From NCBI GenBank assembly GCA_027596075.1, contig JADGJC010000172.1:20207-84206 (forward strand): a DNA stretch of 64,000 nt. The letters are read 5' to 3'. The translations under genes were made by a program, and so were the position numbers. Below are positions 46,814-59,300 of this stretch, piece by piece. The notes below the pieces were generated by a model that saw nothing but the letters and a program-made list of their open reading frames with translations, had not been told where the DNA came from and did not search any database. The DNA comes from Rhizophlyctis rosea. Taxonomy: Eukaryota > Chytridiomycota > Chytridiomycetes > Rhizophlyctidales > Rhizophlyctidaceae. Each line of letters starts with the position of its first letter. The first letter of the stretch is position 1.

Positions 46814-49800
46814 ATGGCGCCCACTCTCCATCGGCGTATGCAGGACAGGGAGTTGGGTCACTACACAAGGAAGAGTCCCCTGGCTGCAGGTGAGGGACCC
46901 TGGGACTGCTAACGCTATTGCTATTACTTCCTCACTGGTATCATACTATGTACGTGTACCAACCCATTGCGCCTCCAGCCCACGCTTCAACCTCTTCGCC
47001 CTCCCTATTCTCCCGTCTCACTCTGTCACAAGTACTATCCAGTCACACCGGTTGTGTAAATGCTCTTTGTTGGTCGGATGATGGGAATATCCTCGCTTCA
47101 GGGTCGGATGATTTGCATGTTTGTCTATGGGAGTTTCATCCCGGTGGTACCGTCTCGGATGATCCTTTGACCAAGTTGGTGGGTGTTCGTGTTGATGAGG
47201 GCGTGTGATTACTGGGTGAATGCGCGGAGCGCATAGTCTTCAGCGAAGCTGAGAAGCCGCGCAGCGGCAGTTGCAGCCAGCGAAGCGGGCCAGAGGTATG
47301 CGCGGAGCGCATAGTTCTCGACGAAGCCGAGCAAACCGCGAAGCGGCAGCTGTAGCCAGCGAAGCTGGCCAGAGATATGCGCGTAGCGCATGGGCCTCGG
47401 CGAAGCCGAGAAGCTGCGAAGGAGCATCTCCCAGCTAAGCTGGCTGAAGGCGTGGGGTTGGCTTGGTGCGAAGCGAATACTCTGTGCGTGCGTTAGCACG
47501 CCCTTGTTTATTTACAGACAGCGCGCATATGTACAAGAGACATAACACACCACACACACGCACAACACATTAACTAACAAAAGTTACCAAAAACAACACA
47601 GCCCACGAACGAATCCAAACCACCCACTCGCCTGCTAGCCCGCATTCCCACCCGGCATCGCGCCAATATCTTCTCCACAAAATTCATACCCAACACTGCC
47701 AACTCTCTGCTCGCAACCTGCGCCGGAGACGGCGACGTCAAACTCCTCGACATCCACTACACATCCACCCGCACAACATCCTCCATCCGCCGCACCTGGT
47801 CCTGCCACAGAGACCGCGCAAAACGCCTTGCAACACCCTACGCAGAACAACACCTACTATGGTCCTGCTCCGAGGACGGCACCGTCCGCCAATTCGACAT
47901 CCGTTCCCCGCATACATGCACAAACCCGCGTACCAACTGCCCGGGCATCGTTGTCGATTACTCGAAATACGGGATGGAACTGAATTCGTTGAGTCTGGAC
48001 CCGATGAACGCGAACTACTTTGCTGTAGCAGGTGCCGAGCCCCATATTTTCTATCATGATAGGAGGAACGCCAAAGTTCCCGTACACAAGTACAGGCCGG
48101 AACATCTGAGCGGTAGTTCGGCGCACATCACTAGTGCGAAGATCTCGCATGATGGGAGCGAACTTATCGGGAGTTGGAGCAATGATTATGTCTACCTGTT
48201 TGATCTAAAGCAACACAACTCATCATCCTCTCCCACCTCCACCACATTCACCACGTCTCCAAAACGACGCCACTCCACACCATCACCCCCATCCCACATA
48301 AAGACAACACACCCCACCCTTCCACCCAAAAACCTTTCCCTGCTGCGCCAAAAAGCCGCGCAATACTACGCCAAAGGCGACTACACCCGCGCCATCCGAA
48401 TCTTATCCAGGATCCTCGAAACGACAAACTTGAAGGGCAGCGCGAAGAGCCGGGTGGATGAGTTCAGGAGACGGAGGGAACGAGCCGTGGATTATCGTAA
48501 TCGGTGCCGGTGTTGGTTGGGGATGTGGCTTGATGGGGGTGGGAGTGATATTGGTGAGGAGGAAGGGAGGGATGGTAACTTTGAGGTGGGAAGTGATAGT
48601 GGTAGTGTGGGAAGTCCAAAGAAACGCAAAAGGGACATGGATACTAGTGCCGATGGTGAAGAACATCGCGCCCATCGCGAAGCCAGCATCCCATCCCCCT
48701 CCGAAACCACCAACTCAGACGTCGAGATTGACATCACATCCATGGATCTCGACACCTCACCCCTCACCACCTCCCCTACACCTCAACCTGAATCCCTCCC
48801 GCACAACGCCACAACCGACGCCGAAAAATCCCTCTCCCTCTACCGCTGGACACCCCACTCCTTCCTCCTCTCCGTCGCCTCCACCGCAGCCCGTATCGCA
48901 TCCCTCCCACCAACATCAATCGAAACGCGAACAATGACGTCTCTTGAATGTGTGCGTGTGCTTCTTGAGTATCCTTCGCAACATTCACGGTACGAGGAGG
49001 TGTTCCGCCGGTTGAGGGGTGTGTGTGAGGGGTGGATGGATGATGGAGCGGTGTTTGGGAGGGAGGAGTGGAGGGAGGCTTTTGCGGGTGTTGATGCTGT
49101 TGTTGGGTGGGAGGATTCGCTTGATAGCGTTGAGGAACGGGAGAGAGAGTCGGAGTGGGGAGTTTGGGGGGAGGAGGTTGCGGGGCGGTTGAGGGGTGCT
49201 GAGGTGGTTGGTGGTGCGGATGGAGAAGGGGACGAGGAGGGAGAGTGGAGTGATAGGGATAGTGACCGGGGGCCTATGGTTGTTGTGGAGGAGGAGGAGG
49301 AGTTTGAGGATGAGGATGAGGGGGAGGAGGATGCTAGTGGCTTGAGCGAGGGGGATGATGGGGATGATGATGATGGTGAAGAGGAGGAGGAACAAGAATC
49401 GGAAGCAGAAAGCATCTCCTTCGGGTTCCGTCGCCAATTCCTTCGCCGATCCGAAACGGGTAACCCATTCTCTCACGTCGAAAGCACCGCCCCAATTCGC
49501 TGCTTTAAGGGCGCATGTAACGTCCAGACTGTTAAGGACGTCAATTTCCTAGGTCATACTTCCACTCACATCGCATCAGGTTCCGACGACGGCTCGCTTT
49601 TGATTTGGGATAAGAAGACGGCGAAGGTGGTGCAAGTGTTGAGGGGAGATGAGAGTGTGGTTAATGTTGTTCAACAACATCCTTTTTTGGGTGTTACGTT
49701 GGCGGTTAGTGGGATTGATGATAGTGTTAAGGTTTTTGAGGGGGTTTGGCCTTGGAGCGGGGTTCGTCGGGAAGTGGATGTTGGCGGGGTTTTGGAGGGG

Positions 49801-50316
49801 GGTGAGAGGAGGAGGAGGAGGAGGAGGGAACTGGATGAGGAGTTGTTTGGTGGTGGGGGGGATGACGATGATGATGATGATGGTGGTGGTGATGATGATG
49901 ATGATGATGAGGACGACGACGATAACGACACGGCACCAAGATCACGTATTCGGTTCCGATCGCAACCGGAACTTGGGTCTGCTCTTCCTACACATCACCT
50001 CCCTTCCCTCTCTGTCCCCTTCCCTTCCGGATTTAACATCTCACCCTCTACTTCAACTCTCTCCATCCCCCTTCCCACCGGCGCACATTTGACGTCGAGT
50101 AGTTTGATGGATAGAGTTGGCGAGGTTGTGAGGGGGAATGAGGGGAGGAGGACGGAGGCGGGACGGTGCCATTTGGTTAGTCGGAGGATGTTGGCGAGGA
50201 TTGTGGCGGGGTTGAGGAGTCGGGGTGGGGGTGGGGGTGGGAGTGGGGAGGGGGGAGAGGGAGAAGGGGAAGGGGAGGGAGAAGGGGGTGGTGGGGTTGA
50301 TTGTGAAGTTCAGTGA
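46814..50316 (+). CDS. WD40-TPR protein, DCAF6/DCAF8/WDTC1-like
   Basis: Probable substrate receptor of a CUL4-DDB1 ubiquitin ligase. Exons 46814-46889, 46979-47182 and 47603-50316 give 997 residues. The ATG at 46814 starts a short exon whose end (LGHY..) resembles the DCAF6 N-terminus. Intron 1 has donor GTGAGG and branch GCTAACG. Order: WD repeats about 45-300 (SSHTGCVNALCW, RHRANIFSTKF, CSEDGTVRQFDIR, the last typical of DDB1-binding receptors), TPR-like helices about 332-400 as in WDTC1, an acidic stretch about 655-693, C-terminal WD repeats about 738-806 (HIASGSDDGSLLIWDKKT, VQQHPF, SGIDDSVKVF), a polyaspartate run, a helix about 928-966 as in DCAF6, and a Gly/Glu tail. The second donor is the least certain. 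Intron 2 holds the hairpin array. Confidence 0.92.
47220..47455 (+). repeat. Tandem array of GNA-loop mini-hairpins
   Basis: Three units start at 47220, 47298 and 47377 (period 78-79 nt). Each carries four short hairpins closed by a three-base loop: ATGCGC-GGA-GCGCAT; CTCGGC-GAA-GCCGAG (unit 3; related stems in units 1 and 2); GCCGC-GCA-GCGGC or CCGC-GAA-GCGG; GCCAGC-GAA-GCTGGC or CCAGC-TAA-GCTGG. Stems differ between units while pairing is mostly kept. A further hairpin GTGC-GTTA-GCAC follows near 47487. The array lies inside intron 2 of the DCAF-like gene. Confidence 0.9.
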
Positions 50317-50968
50317 TGGGGTGTAAGGGGATGAAGCTTTTTTTTTTTGCATGGGGGTTTTGGAATGCGGGTCGGTGAGAGAGTGTGTGTGGGTTTGCAT
50401 GTATCTCCTTTATGTTTTTTGATCGCTGTCTTTGGCGAATGTTTCTTGCTGTTTGTTCAAGTGATTTTGTGTAGCATATTTCTGGAATCTGGCTTAATTT
50501 TTTTTTTTTTAAGCATTCTGGTGTTTGACCGGCACTGTGTGTTTGTGTTTGTCCGGGGGGGGAGACATCCCTATTATTTGCGTTCTGGGAGGCAAGAATG
50601 GTGAAGTGGGCACGGTTTACCTATGTATGTACGTCGCACACAGCTGAGTCAGTTGTCAATTTGCGGTGACAATATTCTTCTTCTATCCGTTGCACCCAAG
50701 TTGCACAACGTTGGCACCCACCGGGTAACAACCCGGAGGTTCAATAGTAGCTCTCCGGCAAGCCAGCCTGCCTTGTCGGCCTCGGATGTCGCCGACTTTC
50801 CCAGTTTGTGGATTGCCTTGTCCACCTCGGATATATCGGTGTACCTTCTGATAATGCGGCATGAGCGTATCGCGAGAAAGTCCACCTTCAAATCATATAT
50901 GTATGAATATACTTTGACAGCTTCCACTCGCTCTTCCATTTTCCATTGACGAAACCTTTCTAGTGACC
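50317..50968. other. Intergenic spacer
   Basis: 650 nt between two genes on the same strand. It contains T-rich runs at 50338-50348 and 50499-50511 and a G9 run near 50557. These fit a 3' end region, and the rest is probably the promoter of the next gene. No gene is seen. Confidence 0.55.
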
Positions 50969-53900
50969 ATGTTCCTTACTAGCAAGGCACCCACCATCAT
51001 GGTGGCCATGTTGTCAACTACCCTAATCGTAGTCTTCTTAGCCTTCTTCGCTCCGGGGCAGCCCCGGACCATCATACCCTTCGGCGAACGTCATTCAACC
51101 AACACCGCATCGGTTCATCCACCGTTTGGCTCTTTCATCCATTTAGTTGGCCATTCAACCCTTCCTTCATCCTCCATTGTCAACATCCCTGATAACCACG
51201 CCACGCAACCACAACTTCGAAAGCGCGTGCTTTCAAACAATGCTGCCATTGCAAAAGACCTATGGGATCGCATGCTTGCCAACACTGACGACGGCCATAC
51301 TGGTACAGAAGCCCTGAAGGAACTCAAGACATGGAAGCCTGCCACAGCAAATACGCCAGGAAGTTTCACGGGAGACACATATGTCAAACTTGCGAACACC
51401 ATCGTTGATGATCCTACTTACGTGGTGAGGACCCTGCTGCCTTTGCAACCCAGCCCCCCCGCTTGAAAAAAAGCAAAGTTGTTCCTTTGTTTTGGGTCTG
51501 ACTCTCCAATTCTTGTTATTATAGATCGACTTGCCGGTTGATCCGGCACACCCTGATCAAATCAGCACTTATACCGCCGGCGAAATCCCGCCCAAAATCC
51601 TTTCAAAGTTCGCGGACCGGGAGCACTTGGTGGAACCACAAGGCGTATGTAGGGTCTTTTTTCAGATTGCACAATACAGCAGCAGGCTANNNNNNNNNNN
51701 NNNNNNNNNNNNNNNNNNNNNNNNNNNNNNNNNNNNNNNNNNNNNNNNNNNNNNNNNNNNNNNNNNNNNNNNNNNNNNNNNNNNNNNNNNNNNNNNNNNN
51801 NNNNNNNNNNNNNNNNNNNNNNNNNNNNNNNNNNNNNNNNNNNNNNNNNNNNNNNNNNNNNNNNNNNNNNNNNNNNNNNNNNNNNNNNNNNNNNNNNNNN
51901 NNNNNNNNNNNNNNNNNNNNNNNNNNNNNNNNNNNNNNNNNNNNNNNNNNNNNNNNNNNNNNNNNNNNNNNNNNNNNNNNNNNNNNNNNNNNNNNNNNNN
52001 NNNNNNNNNNNNNNNNNNNNNNNNNNNNNNNNNNNNNNNNNNNNNNNNNNNNNNNNNNNNNNNNNNNNNNNNNNNNNNNNNNNNNNNNNNNNNNNNNNNN
52101 NNNNNNNNNNNNNNNNNNNNNNNNNNNNNNNNNNNNNNNNNNNNNNNNNNNNNNNNNNNNNNNNNNNNNNNNNNNNNNNNNNNNNNNNNNNNNNNNNNNN
52201 NNNNNNNNNNNNNNNNNNNNNNNNNNNNNNNNNNNNNNNNNNNNNNNNNNNNNNNNNNNNNNNNNNNNNNNNNNNNNNNNNNNNNNNNNNNNNNNNNNNN
52301 NNNNNNNNNNNNNNNNNNNNNNNNNNNNNNNNNNNNNNNNNNNNNNNNNNNTTGTGTCTGTATACGAAGACCTTTGTCTTCCCGAGATACCAGCTGGGTG
52401 ACGGAACAAAATGAGTATTGGACGGTGTTGGCTTTGGCAGCCGTTTGGACATCGACTTGCATGATGTCTTTCGAGACAATGATTGGTACAAACTGAGTAT
52501 TGGTCTGTTTTCTTGTTGCCACCGTATGCATTATCTAATCGCATGATTCCCCCTTCCCGTTTTTTTTCCTTCCGGTCTGCCACTCAACCCCATCCCCCTT
52601 CCATATTTCGACAATCTGGACATTCATCAAGCTCAAAAGCAAACACTGAACGATCAATTCGATGCATTTCTCAACTTTTACGATAATACTCATCCGAATT
52701 CTTTGTATCAGGTGAGCACTTCTTGAGTTTTTTTGCATTTTTGTTTCATCCGTGCGTTTTCGCGGGTCTTGGTCAGGGTTGGGGGAGAACGAAAGCGTGA
52801 GGCCATCGCGTTCCGGACGGTGGTAGATATGGTTTTCCGTCGAAAGACTTACTAAATCCTTGTATTTTTTCCCTTTGTTTTTTCGCTCTTGCTTTTCTTC
52901 CCATCTGCGTGCTTCGCTATATCTAAAGATGGTAACTGACTCCCACGACACATGGTACGAAATGGGCCGAACAGGCCTCCCCTCCGTCAATGTTGACGAC
53001 CGACAACCCACCGTCAGCAATCAAGGATGGGCGCTCAACCGTCTGTTTGCCAACGGGTACAGGGAACAGTTGGCATTGACTGACGGGCAAACGTCGATTG
53101 ATATTTTCGACAATGTCGACAGCCAAGTGGGGAAGACAAAGGGAGATAAAGCGAAGGCGTTGATAACCTTGGGTGTCACGAACGTCGCGACATTGGATCA
53201 GAATAATCCCGTTAGCTTGCTGGCGAGAGTGAAGAAACTTTGCAGCAAGCCCAAGCCGCGTCGCAGGAGGAGGAGGGCGGCTGATGGAGGACACTTTGCG
53301 GATGTGAGTTTGTTCCGGAGGGTGGATCTTTCACCGGGAGTCTCTTGCAGCGCCACGGGAACCGCGCTGGTGAATCAAGATGGGGACGAGGTGGATGAAT
53401 TTGGGAACAAGCTTGATAAGTGGGGGGAACCCCATCAACGACGAAGGGGACTTCGTCAACGAGAACAACATTCGAATGGATGCATACGGCGATCTCCTGA
53501 ACGAATTTGATGAACCCATAGATGAAGAAGGGAATAGCGTGGATGAAAATGGGGATGTCGGTCCTCCGACGGGGAATCGCTCGCCCATGTTGAAATGTGG
53601 CCGGAACCGGTCGTTTGCACAGTGCAGGAATAAACTCAACAAGCAGAGGGATCGGCAGGTACCGAAGGATAAGGAGGAGATGAGGAACTGGGAAAAGCAG
53701 ATGGCGGACGCTTACGGAGTTGGGGACGGGGATGTTGATGGGAGCGCAAAAGAGGAACTTGCGCAGATCAAAGATGTTACCGGGGACGAGAAAATCCTTC
53801 CGTACGGCACGGATGCGTATGACTCGTCCAATCCACAGACCATATACGCTGATTCAGAGACACTTGACGACGCATGGGATGCTGTCAGCGAATCCTTCGA

Positions 53901-56376
53901 GAGCGTCATATCCGACGGCTCAAAACGGCGGGCATCCAATGCACGTATACGAGTAGCCCTCCTGTTATGGAAGAAATACATCCGTCAGTTGATCGCCAAG
54001 CAAACGTCCAATCCACGCGAAAACCGGGACGGTCTGAAAGTCAGTGAGGTCGAGAGGCGCGGTTCTGAGTTCAATCACGCTCTCCTTGTGTTCAATGCTC
54101 ACGAACTGGTCAACCCCATGAAGGAGACTTATGAGAAATCGTTGGGTGAAGTCACCATGGAGGAGGTTCCCGATGTTATTGGAGATGCGTTGAGGAGTAC
54201 GGAGGAGATCTCGGATCGGAGTCAGTTGAGCGCTTTGCGGGAGTTTGGGAATGCGCTTTGGGATGACTCTATCTTACCGGAAGGGACGGATGGCATAGCG
54301 GTGGAGATTGATGGAGACGGGAATTTCTTGGATGCGGTTGCGGTGGATGAAGGAATTGTCGCTGTTGGGGATGGAGGAGACGCGCCGGCGACTTGGGACG
54401 ACGTATGGAATGTGGTGGCGGACAAGGTGGTCAAATATATAGATCGGCATTTGGCGGACTTGAAGTTATCGCAATACAACAGTTTATTGAGAGGTATGAA
54501 AGCATTGAAGAAGGCTATCAACTTCAAGATGTCCGCACCGGGTGCGGGGACCTTGCAGAAGGCTCTTGATTCCATCACAAAGAAGGTTCAGCAAATTGAT
54601 CGGGACTCTTTGGAAAAGGACGTCAACGAGGATTCTACCGCAATGTTGGAGACGGACGGCCTCGTCAAAGACTTGGATGTACCCAGCGTCAAACCACTCG
54701 ATTCAACACTCGACAACAAGCCCTTGACCTCACCCTCAATCACAAACCTTGCTGAAGACATTGCCGGCTCATCCGCCGAGGTCGCCGAACAGGTTTTCGA
54801 CATTGAAACATACCAAAAAGTCGTTGGCAGCGTGGTCGATGCCAAAAAATTCGCCAGAAATTACAAATCGGTCGGACGAACCTTGGCGCGAAACTTATCA
54901 AAACCAGACAAATTATCTTCCTCAGCGACAAACAGCCTCTTCATCGCCGCGGTCAGTTACAAGCAGGTGATTGACAAGCTGGTCGGCACGGTCATGAAGG
55001 CCTTCGAATCAGATCGCGGCAAAATGGGCGGTCGAATCGACCTCGTGCAAAAGGCCATGTACGTTCACAACGACATCGCCGCGGAGAACATAATCGCAAG
55101 GGGGGACGGGAATATCATGTTGGTAGATATGGGTGAAGTCGTTGAGGTCGTTCCCGCTGATATCCCGGATCCCATCACGAAAGCCGCCATCGCCATCCGT
55201 GCAAAGTCCGAACTCAAAGCCTTACAAGCCTTGCGCAAAGTGGATTCTTCCATTCTTCCAAAAGACGGGTACGATTCGGATGTCACTAATGGCGGGCAGG
55301 TGGTCGCTCTGGAAGGGATTGGGGAATACGTGCGGGAGTTGCAACCCAGTGAGATTGTTGACGGGTTGCCGGAGGGAGCCGAAGAATGGGATGCTTGGAA
55401 TTCGGTCACAGAGAAGACTCTGCACGTTATCGATGCAGGGACGGGGTATGATGAAGATGGGTCCAAGGCTCTCAAACGGAACGCAATACGTCGGTACCTC
55501 CTTCGTGCACAAAAGGCCATCTCGCTTCGCGATTCAACACAGAAAGTAAACGGACCCTGGTCGCGGAACAATGATCAGGCTATTCTGCGGGACGTCCAGC
55601 GCGAAAACCATGCGGATATATCTCGTAAGTTGTTGTGGAAGCTTCGGTCCAGTTGGGATATGAGCTTGGGGTCTTTCGGGTCCTCTTTCGGAACAAAGGC
55701 ATCATCGTTGGACGATCGGGATGCCGATTCAGTTCTCTCCGTCGACATCGTGGCGGCGCTGAAGGCGGTTAAGACGGCTGGTGAAGGTTACGAGGGTGCC
55801 AATGCCATTCTCCCCGACGAAGAACCCCAAACGGAGTCCCCGGACAGTATAGCGTTACTGCCCAGTTCTCTCGTGCAGGGGCAACCGACGATTGAAGAAG
55901 TCGTGCAAAGTACTGTTGATCTGAGTTTGCAAATCGCCGGGAATGTTGCATCGGAACCCAACCCAGAAACTCAACAAAAGCGGAAAATCAACCTGATGAA
56001 ATATTATTCAAAGCTCCTGAAAATCGCCAACGACGCCCGGAAGAACTTTGCATTAGGGATCGGTCGGTTGGATAATCGTGGGCAATCTTCCGCTCTGAAC
56101 ACGGCACGGATCTTTGCGAACGCTGGTGGGAATGTTGGGGACAGTTTTCATGCTAATAGTGTTTCGGAGGGGGTGGATTTGGTGGCTAACGATATTCCAC
56201 CTGTGAATGCCAATGAAGCGGATGTGGCATCGCTCGATAGATTGAGTGGCACGATCAATAGGTCACCGAAGGGAAGTAAAACTTGGCAGAGAATGTTGAA
56301 GAAAGTGCTCAATAAGCCATTGAAGTCGGCCACAGGGAAGGTGGTGGGGTCGTCGGTGGGTAACATGAACAAGTGA
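50969..56376 (+). CDS. Large lineage-specific repeat protein (gapped)
   Basis: I do not recognise this family. Exon 1 50969-51424 starts with a signal peptide or anchor (MVAMLSTTLIVVFLAFF). Exon 2 is 51525-51644. A donor GTATGT at 51645 leads into the N gap. After it, an exon ending at 52711 (NDQFDAFLNFYDN) joins to 52929. From there the frame runs to the stop at 56376, except for a one-base shift at a run of six G (53422-53427). The part around 53370-53570 is made of acidic units of about eight residues (DEFGN, DEEGN, DENGD). After that come about five degenerate modules of 140-190 residues, best marked by ILP (53795, 54268, 55245, 55804) and Trp-Asp starts such as AWDAV, DDVWNVV, EWDAWN. 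Probably extracellular or membrane-anchored. Its start and the gap region could also belong to two genes. Confidence 0.7.
51690..52351. other. Assembly gap (662 N)
   Basis: A run of N inside the repeat-protein gene, falling in or next to an intron. The sequence just right of it contains an 82-nt tandem repeat, a likely cause of the gap. Confidence 0.99.
52406..52510 (+). repeat. 82-nt tandem repeat beside the gap
   Basis: ACAAA[A/C]TGAGTATTGG occurs at 52406 and 52488, followed by similar G/T-rich sequence. More copies may be hidden in the gap. Confidence 0.65.
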
Positions 56377-59300
56377 TGGTTTAACCAGTAAGGTCTGGTA
56401 GGGTATCAACGGTTTAGAATATCCGGCAATGGCTACGTAGAATTTGTATTAGTCCGAAATTGAATCAAAAATCTGGAAAACTTGACGATTTGGGTGCGTA
56501 CATGTTTATATGTTGATCTTTCAATCACGCTCTGAGAAGAGCGATTTGGTGTACAGACTGACAGAGATCCCTGCCTCCGTTTCCTCGAAGGCTTAGTACC
56601 GTGCATTTTGAAAGCCCCCGCTGTCAAAACCACCATGATCATGTAGAGTGTGACTTGTTCAACATGCAGTGAGCTCCTTCATTTTTGTTTCTGTTAACTA
56701 ACCCAATGATGAAAGTGCGCGAACGGAAAGACCTCAGTTGTTTTTCTCCAGTGCATTCTGTAATATCGTGACTCACGCATTGCAATGAGAGAAACGTGGG
56801 TGTGGGTGGGCCGCCACCAGTGAACGCTCGAGTCTCTGTGAGCTGAGGCAGTTGATAATTGGACCCTGCACTGGGTGTGTTGACGACGCTGTGACTGTAC
56901 CACAAACAGCCCCTCCGCCACACCTGAAGGATCGCGATGCATGAATCCACTTACATAGGGTTAGGGCGATGCAAGTAAAAGGCTGCCAAATGAACGATGT
57001 GTACAAAGGTCAAATCTTGCATACAACCCAAAAGGGATTGATAGAAGGCTGTACGGATTGACCACCCATGCATTGCACGTTGGTCATAAGGGGTCTTGTT
57101 TTGTGCACACTGGGACTGAGCTGATCTATCAGCGGACTCGAATTCATCCCATACTTGCAAAGAGAAAATAATCATTGTGCACACCAGTTTTCAGAAGGGT
57201 GCTGGTTATGTGCACTCGTGGACATGCATGCCCCGCTCGGTTACATGCTCACAGCGGTCAGCTGAGACATTCAAGCGTTTTCATATTCTTGGACAGGAGC
57301 TCAAGTAGGTCTATGGGACTTCTGAAGTTACCTCCTTGAGCCTCATGCGCACTTCTTTCTTGCAAATGACAGGTAAAGTACGCTCCGGACCTGTTGCATT
57401 AGCGGACTCGTATGTGGATGATCATTGCATGCAGGTACTTTTTTGCCCAACCTCCAGGTCCACGCACCAATAGAACATTCAAATGTTCCAGACTATCCTA
57501 CTCTACGAAATGTGTCCGGCCCGGAGTGTTTTATTTTGTTGCCTCGTCGCTTTGCCCACGCGTGGCCATTGACAGACCACCTCGACCTCTTCACTAACTC
57601 AGTTTTTGTGTGGTCAAGCACTCGGAATCTCTACACATTGTGGTTATATTAAAATGGTGGTTATACTAACATAAGGCGGATTGCTTGAGGCGTGATGGGA
57701 ACTGCGGATGTTGCATTTCCTTCTTGTTCCATTGGGGTAGAAGTGCGCCAATGGGACACAGATCTATCCATTGTGATTGGTCATGATGGAAACGGCTTGT
57801 TTTCAAGCTGCTAGTACCACTACAGTACTCACAACTGGATTTGATGATCCATACATGATACACCGCTTGCTAGTGCGTATCAATGCCCTCCACCGTGAGA
57901 TTGCGGACCAAGTGTCGCTGCATGGTGAATCGGGGAATGAGCAGAAAACTCGTTGGATCTACAGATGAGGCAGCATGACTAGCATGGCCCTCTACGCTAG
58001 TTCCTGTACCCATTTATCTTTGCGATGCCTCCTCGGCTATCTTCATCTCAAGACAGAAGACACCTGTACGATAGGTCCTGATTTTGCTGGCCGGGGACAG
58101 CGTTGACCGGTGGTAGACCTAGGTGCTCGTCTATTGTACATTGCGCATCTTCGAGGACGGTGCGCAAGGCGGATGGGCGCTCAAGTAAAACGCATAGCTT
58201 CTCGAGCCGGAGTGCAGACATTGGTTTCAGAGCAAAGGCCAATCAGCAGAGACACGTGCAATGGAGCAATGCAGATGATGCATGAAGCGCCCATCAAAGG
58301 ACGCGAGAGGTGGCAAAAGTAATTCAAAGCATTACAGATTATGACGGCCAAATGCCTGTATCAGTAGTCTCTGGTCTTCTGCTCCTGTTTTGAAATATCA
58401 GCTTCATCCGCTACCGTAATAAGATTATGAAAGAGTTCAAGCTGAGACTTGATTGGAGCTTATGGGTGCACCATTTCCGCGATCAGGCCCCAAGCACATT
58501 ATCAGGTAGAGACTGGTTAAACGCTTGCAATCTGGCAAGACAACCACAGGAAGATCACAACGTCGTAAGGGACGAATTCCCATGTGATCTATCACGGCAG
58601 GCCATTATACATTTTTGCTACACATTGACAACGGCCGATCTGGACCCGCAAAATAATGCGCGGACATCGATTTTCCATCTCAGGTAGACAGCAAGTCCAA
58701 TGAGCTGAATTAGAATCTGTTTCCACATCATGTCCATATGCAGTGAGAGCCTGCATGCTCAGGAATTTGTCTTTGCCCAACTTCGCTTGTTTTTGTCTGG
58801 TCATCGCAAAAATGCGGATCAGTGGGCTTGGAAATGGAGTACGATACATCCGAAACATCTCAAATCCATTTTGCAATGCTATTACTTGCACCCGACCAAA
58901 CCGGAGACTAAATGAACCTGACGCTACAGCCACGTGATATCCAACACATCAACTGCTGGCGCTAATGCCTTTTTCGTATTTCTTTCAACTCACCGCAAAA
59001 GACCATCTGAAATGCTAGAACTGCCACACAGAGGATCATATACACAAATATGCAGCTCCGTTCATCACACGCTTGAATGAACGATTTCCACACGATTCGA
59101 CTCAACTCCTAGCATACATTTTACTCGTAAAAGGAAAAGCCAATCCTATGCAGATCAAAAGCACTGTCACGGCATATCGAAATCATGCATGATGGTTGTG
59201 TAGTGTTGGCACCTGTTCTAGCCGTTTTTGTTTAAGTCTGCACATAAATCTACCGTGACGTTGCTTTTGGATTCGCTCTGATGCACGAGCAATTGTGAGT

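Noticed and set aside
47208..47510. CRISPR array
   Set aside because: Units are contiguous hairpin blocks without unique spacers, in a eukaryotic intron.
49671..49945. Ser/Pro- and His-rich minus-strand frames
   Set aside because: Antisense of the polyaspartate and G-rich part of the DCAF-like gene.
55060..55135. Kinase-like catalytic loop in the repeat protein (VHNDIAAENII...LVDMGEV)
   Set aside because: It looks like HxDxxxxN plus DFG, but the same module position in the other repeats lacks these residues, and no kinase N-lobe motifs (glycine loop, VAIK lysine) precede it. Most likely coincidence.
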